Assembly: GCF_001984055.1 (NCBI RefSeq)
Contig: NZ_LYVO01000027.1
Span: forward strand, 1 to 64,000
Source: Variovorax sp. KK3
GTDB lineage: Bacteria; Pseudomonadota; Gammaproteobacteria; Burkholderiales; Burkholderiaceae_C
DNA: 64,000 nucleotides
Reading direction: 5' to 3'
Within the stretch, counting starts at the first letter, position 1. Every line of letters begins with the position of its first letter. This document shows positions 62,155-64,000 of this stretch, in pieces. A program made the position numbers and the translations under genes. The notes below the pieces were generated by a model. The model made no database searches and had not been told where the DNA came from. It was given only the letters and a program-made list of their open reading frames with translations.

Positions 62155-63281
62155 TTCGCACACTCACATTGGCCGTGCTGGCGAGCTTCGCCATCACTTC
62201 GATGGCGCAGGTCCAGCAGGCGCGCGGCAAGGCCTCGGTCGCCTACCAGGGCAAGGCCGCGACGGCCGACGACAAGGCCCGCGCCACGCAGGCGGCCCAG
62301 CTGAAGGCGGTGGAATTCTTCTACGCAGAAGCCGGCGAATCGGAGTCGGAGAACTTCGACGCGTTGCGCGAAAAGATCCTCGCCAACCCCGATCGCTACA
62401 TCCTCGAATCCACCGTGCTCGGCGAAGAGGAAAGCACCGACCGCAAGCAGTACACCGTGGCCGTGCGCGTGGCGCTCAACGTGGCCAACCTGCGCAACCT
62501 CGTGAAGTCGAACTCGGCGGTCGCCAAGGCCGGCGTGGCCGAGAAGTCGCCGCTGGCCTTTCTGTTCGTTTCGCGCCAGGTCGCCTCGGTGAAATCGTTC
62601 GACGACCGCGTCTACAAGCGCGTCGACGAAAGCGCGAGCGGCGGCATCAGCGCCGCGAGCGTCAAGACGGGCGCCGAAGGCGAATCGATCCGCGGCGGCC
62701 AGATCCGCACCAACGAGTCGATGACCGCCAAGACCGACGTCGCGGCCAACCGCACGCGCACCATCGAGACCGGCGGCAGCACGGTCAAGCGCGCGAGCGA
62801 GGCGACGTATCGCCTGATTCCGAGCGCCAACCTCAACCAGGTGTTCACGGGCATGTTCAGCAAGGCCGGCTTCCGCGTGGCCGAGGCGGCCTACATCGAG
62901 CCGATGTCCGGTGGCGCCTTCAAGGTGGCCAACGTCGAGAACGACTACCAGTCGGGCAACGACCTGCAGTCGCAGACGCTGCAGAACATGGTGGCCGGCA
63001 TGCGCAACGCCAAGGTGCCTTACCTCGCCTACGGCACCCTCGACGTGGGCGCCGCCGACAAGGACCCGGCCACCGGCCTGGTGCGCGTGTCGGTGACCGT
63101 CAACGCCAAGCTGCTCGACGTGACGCAGGCCTTCCCCGAAACCAAGGCCGCCGTGGGCCCCGTGCAGTACGCCGGCATCGGTCCGTCCGAGGACGAGGCG
63201 CGCGGCAACGCGCTCAAGCTCGCGGCCAACAACGCCGCGCGCGAGCTGACCAGCCAGATCACCGCGCTGCGCGTGCAGTAA
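62145..63281 (+). CDS. Exported protein with FlgT/LPP20-like N-terminal pattern
   Basis: The protein has 378 residues from the ATG at 62145. A signal peptide (MQVIRTLTLAVLASFAITSMAQ) leads into ARGKASVAYQGKAATADDKA ... RATQAAQLKAVEFFYAEAGE and RYILESTVLGEEESTDRKQY, a layout resembling FlgT N-terminal or LPP20-type periplasmic domains. A Ser/Thr-rich linker follows, then SANLNQVFTGMFSKAGFRVA and a second alpha/beta domain (AKVPYLAYGTLDVGAADKDP ... VSVTVNAKLLDVTQAF). It is probably secreted to the periplasm or outer membrane and likely works with its two neighbours. No specific function can be given. Confidence 0.78.
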   Translation: MQVIRTLTLAVLASFAITSMAQVQQARGKASVAYQGKAATADDKARATQAAQLKAVEFFYAEAGESESENFDALREKILANPDRYILESTVLGEEESTDRKQYTVAVRVALNVANLRNLVKSNSAVAKAGVAEKSPLAFLFVSRQVASVKSFDDRVYKRVDESASGGISAASVKTGAEGESIRGGQIRTNESMTAKTDVAANRTRTIETGGSTVKRASEATYRLIPSANLNQVFTGMFSKAGFRVAEAAYIEPMSGGAFKVANVENDYQSGNDLQSQTLQNMVAGMRNAKVPYLAYGTLDVGAADKDPATGLVRVSVTVNAKLLDVTQAFPETKAAVGPVQYAGIGPSEDEARGNALKLAANNAARELTSQITALRVQ

Positions 63282-63344
63282 GCCGCGCGCGGCATCACGT
63301 TTTTCCTTCATCGACAACAAGCAACCCGAACGGATCCCGACCCA

Positions 63345-64000
63345 ATGACCAAGACGCACACCGCCATCGCCACAGCCGCCCTCCTTGCAGCCGGCTTCAC
63401 CAGCATGGCCCACGCGCAGTTCTCGCTGCCTTCGATTCCAGGCGTGACCAAGTCCTCCGGCGCAGCCGCCCCCGCGGCCGACCTGTCGGGCCAGCAGGAT
63501 TCGCTGGTGCGCGGCTACGTCGCTGCCAGCAAGGACGTGCTGTACGCCAACGCCAAGCTCGCCGAAGCCCTGGGCCTGAAGGACGAGGCTGCCAAGGTCA
63601 AGCTCGAAGCCGACAGCTTCCAGGAAGGCGCGACCAAGGACAGCGCCGAGGCCGCCAACAAGGCGGTGGCCACGTCCACCGACCTGGTCGCGCAGAAGAT
63701 CGCGACCCAGCCGGCCATGGACGCGCAATCGAAGGCCATCTACGGCCAGGGCCTGGTGCTGCTGGCGACCGGCGTCAACAAGTACATGGGCGTCGGCAAG
63801 GACGTGTCGAACATGGGCAACGGCCTCAAGGGCGCCTCGCCGCTGCAACTGCCCAAGCTGCAGTCGGCGGTCTACGTGGTGACCAAGTTCCCCGATGCGA
63901 TGACCAGCGTGTCGGGTGCCCTCAAGAACGCGGTGTCCTTCGCCCAATCGAGCGGCGTGCCGGTTCCCTCGGACGCTTCTGCCGCGGCGGCAGCCCTGTA
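63345..64000 (+). CDS. Exported protein of unknown function (cut by window edge)
   Basis: The frame opens at ATG 63345 with a clear signal peptide (MTKTHTAIATAALLAAGFTS-MAHAQ) and continues to the window end, 218 complete codons. The last two bases are ta, which could be the start of a stop codon, so the protein may be almost complete. The mature part is Ala/Lys-rich and helical (QQDSLVRGYVAASKDVLYAN, AEALGLKDEAAKVKLEADSF, KLQSAVYVVTKFPDAMTSVS). It lies 63 bases after the previous gene and shares its Ala-rich exported character. No family recognised. Confidence 0.75.
   Translation, partial: MTKTHTAIATAALLAAGFTSMAHAQFSLPSIPGVTKSSGAAAPAADLSGQQDSLVRGYVAASKDVLYANAKLAEALGLKDEAAKVKLEADSFQEGATKDSAEAANKAVATSTDLVAQKIATQPAMDAQSKAIYGQGLVLLATGVNKYMGVGKDVSNMGNGLKGASPLQLPKLQSAVYVVTKFPDAMTSVSGALKNAVSFAQSSGVPVPSDASAAAAAL

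Overview
The window is about 64 kb of high-GC DNA with dense, mostly tail-to-head operons. The gene complement suggests a Comamonadaceae-type betaproteobacterium, for example a Variovorax or Acidovorax relative (inference). It includes four orphan Bug-family (TctC-like) periplasmic receptors, many LysR/IclR/AraC/GntR regulators next to small catabolic clusters, a full C-P lyase locus, and strong GC3 bias. I saw no rRNA, tRNA, CRISPR array, prophage or insertion sequence.

Layout. 1-1930: N-terminal part of an autotransporter-like surface protein on the minus strand, with exact 258-bp passenger repeats. 2261-9857: an efflux operon (lipoprotein adaptor, RND pump, TolC-like channel) followed by a class A flavin monooxygenase and a small membrane protein. 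9901-14850: glycine-zipper protein, two small proteins, a large AAA/BTAD regulator and a divergent unknown gene that share a mirrored leader. 14870-20005: Bug-leuC-leuD-leuB operon with a divergent GcvA-like LysR regulator and a T-N11-A operator candidate. 20153-25321: CsbD, a Bug receptor, and an aromatic meta-cleavage type cluster (VOC dioxygenase, MhpA-like hydroxylase, IclR, FAH hydrolase). 25399-28412: MNT-HEPN pair with its own operator array, zinc-ribbon protein, aldo/keto reductase.

28528-40545 is a complete phosphonate locus. phnF, a DUF1045 2H phosphoesterase gene and phnN lie divergent from phnGHIJKLM; phnCDE with a PhnZ-like HD protein lies further downstream, and a yefM-yoeB toxin-antitoxin pair sits between phnM and phnC. 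Two sites matching the HutC-type GTnTAnAC core lie in front of phnG/phnF and in front of phnC, so PhnF probably coordinates import and C-P cleavage.

40542-41893: OmpW-like porin and a DUF454 protein. 42014-46308: three-gene unit of two CesT-like type III secretion chaperones and an unrecognised 1120-residue protein with membrane segments and an acidic tail. It is visibly lower in GC, and it is the best candidate for an undescribed system. 46507-52030: four tightly packed signalling genes (GAF histidine kinase, TrpX-like binding protein, single-domain receiver, receiver-cyclase). 52344-60712: catabolic genes with LysR and AraC regulators, two large flavoproteins, an SDR and two Bug receptors. 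60952-64000: three consecutive exported proteins of unknown function, the last cut by the window edge.
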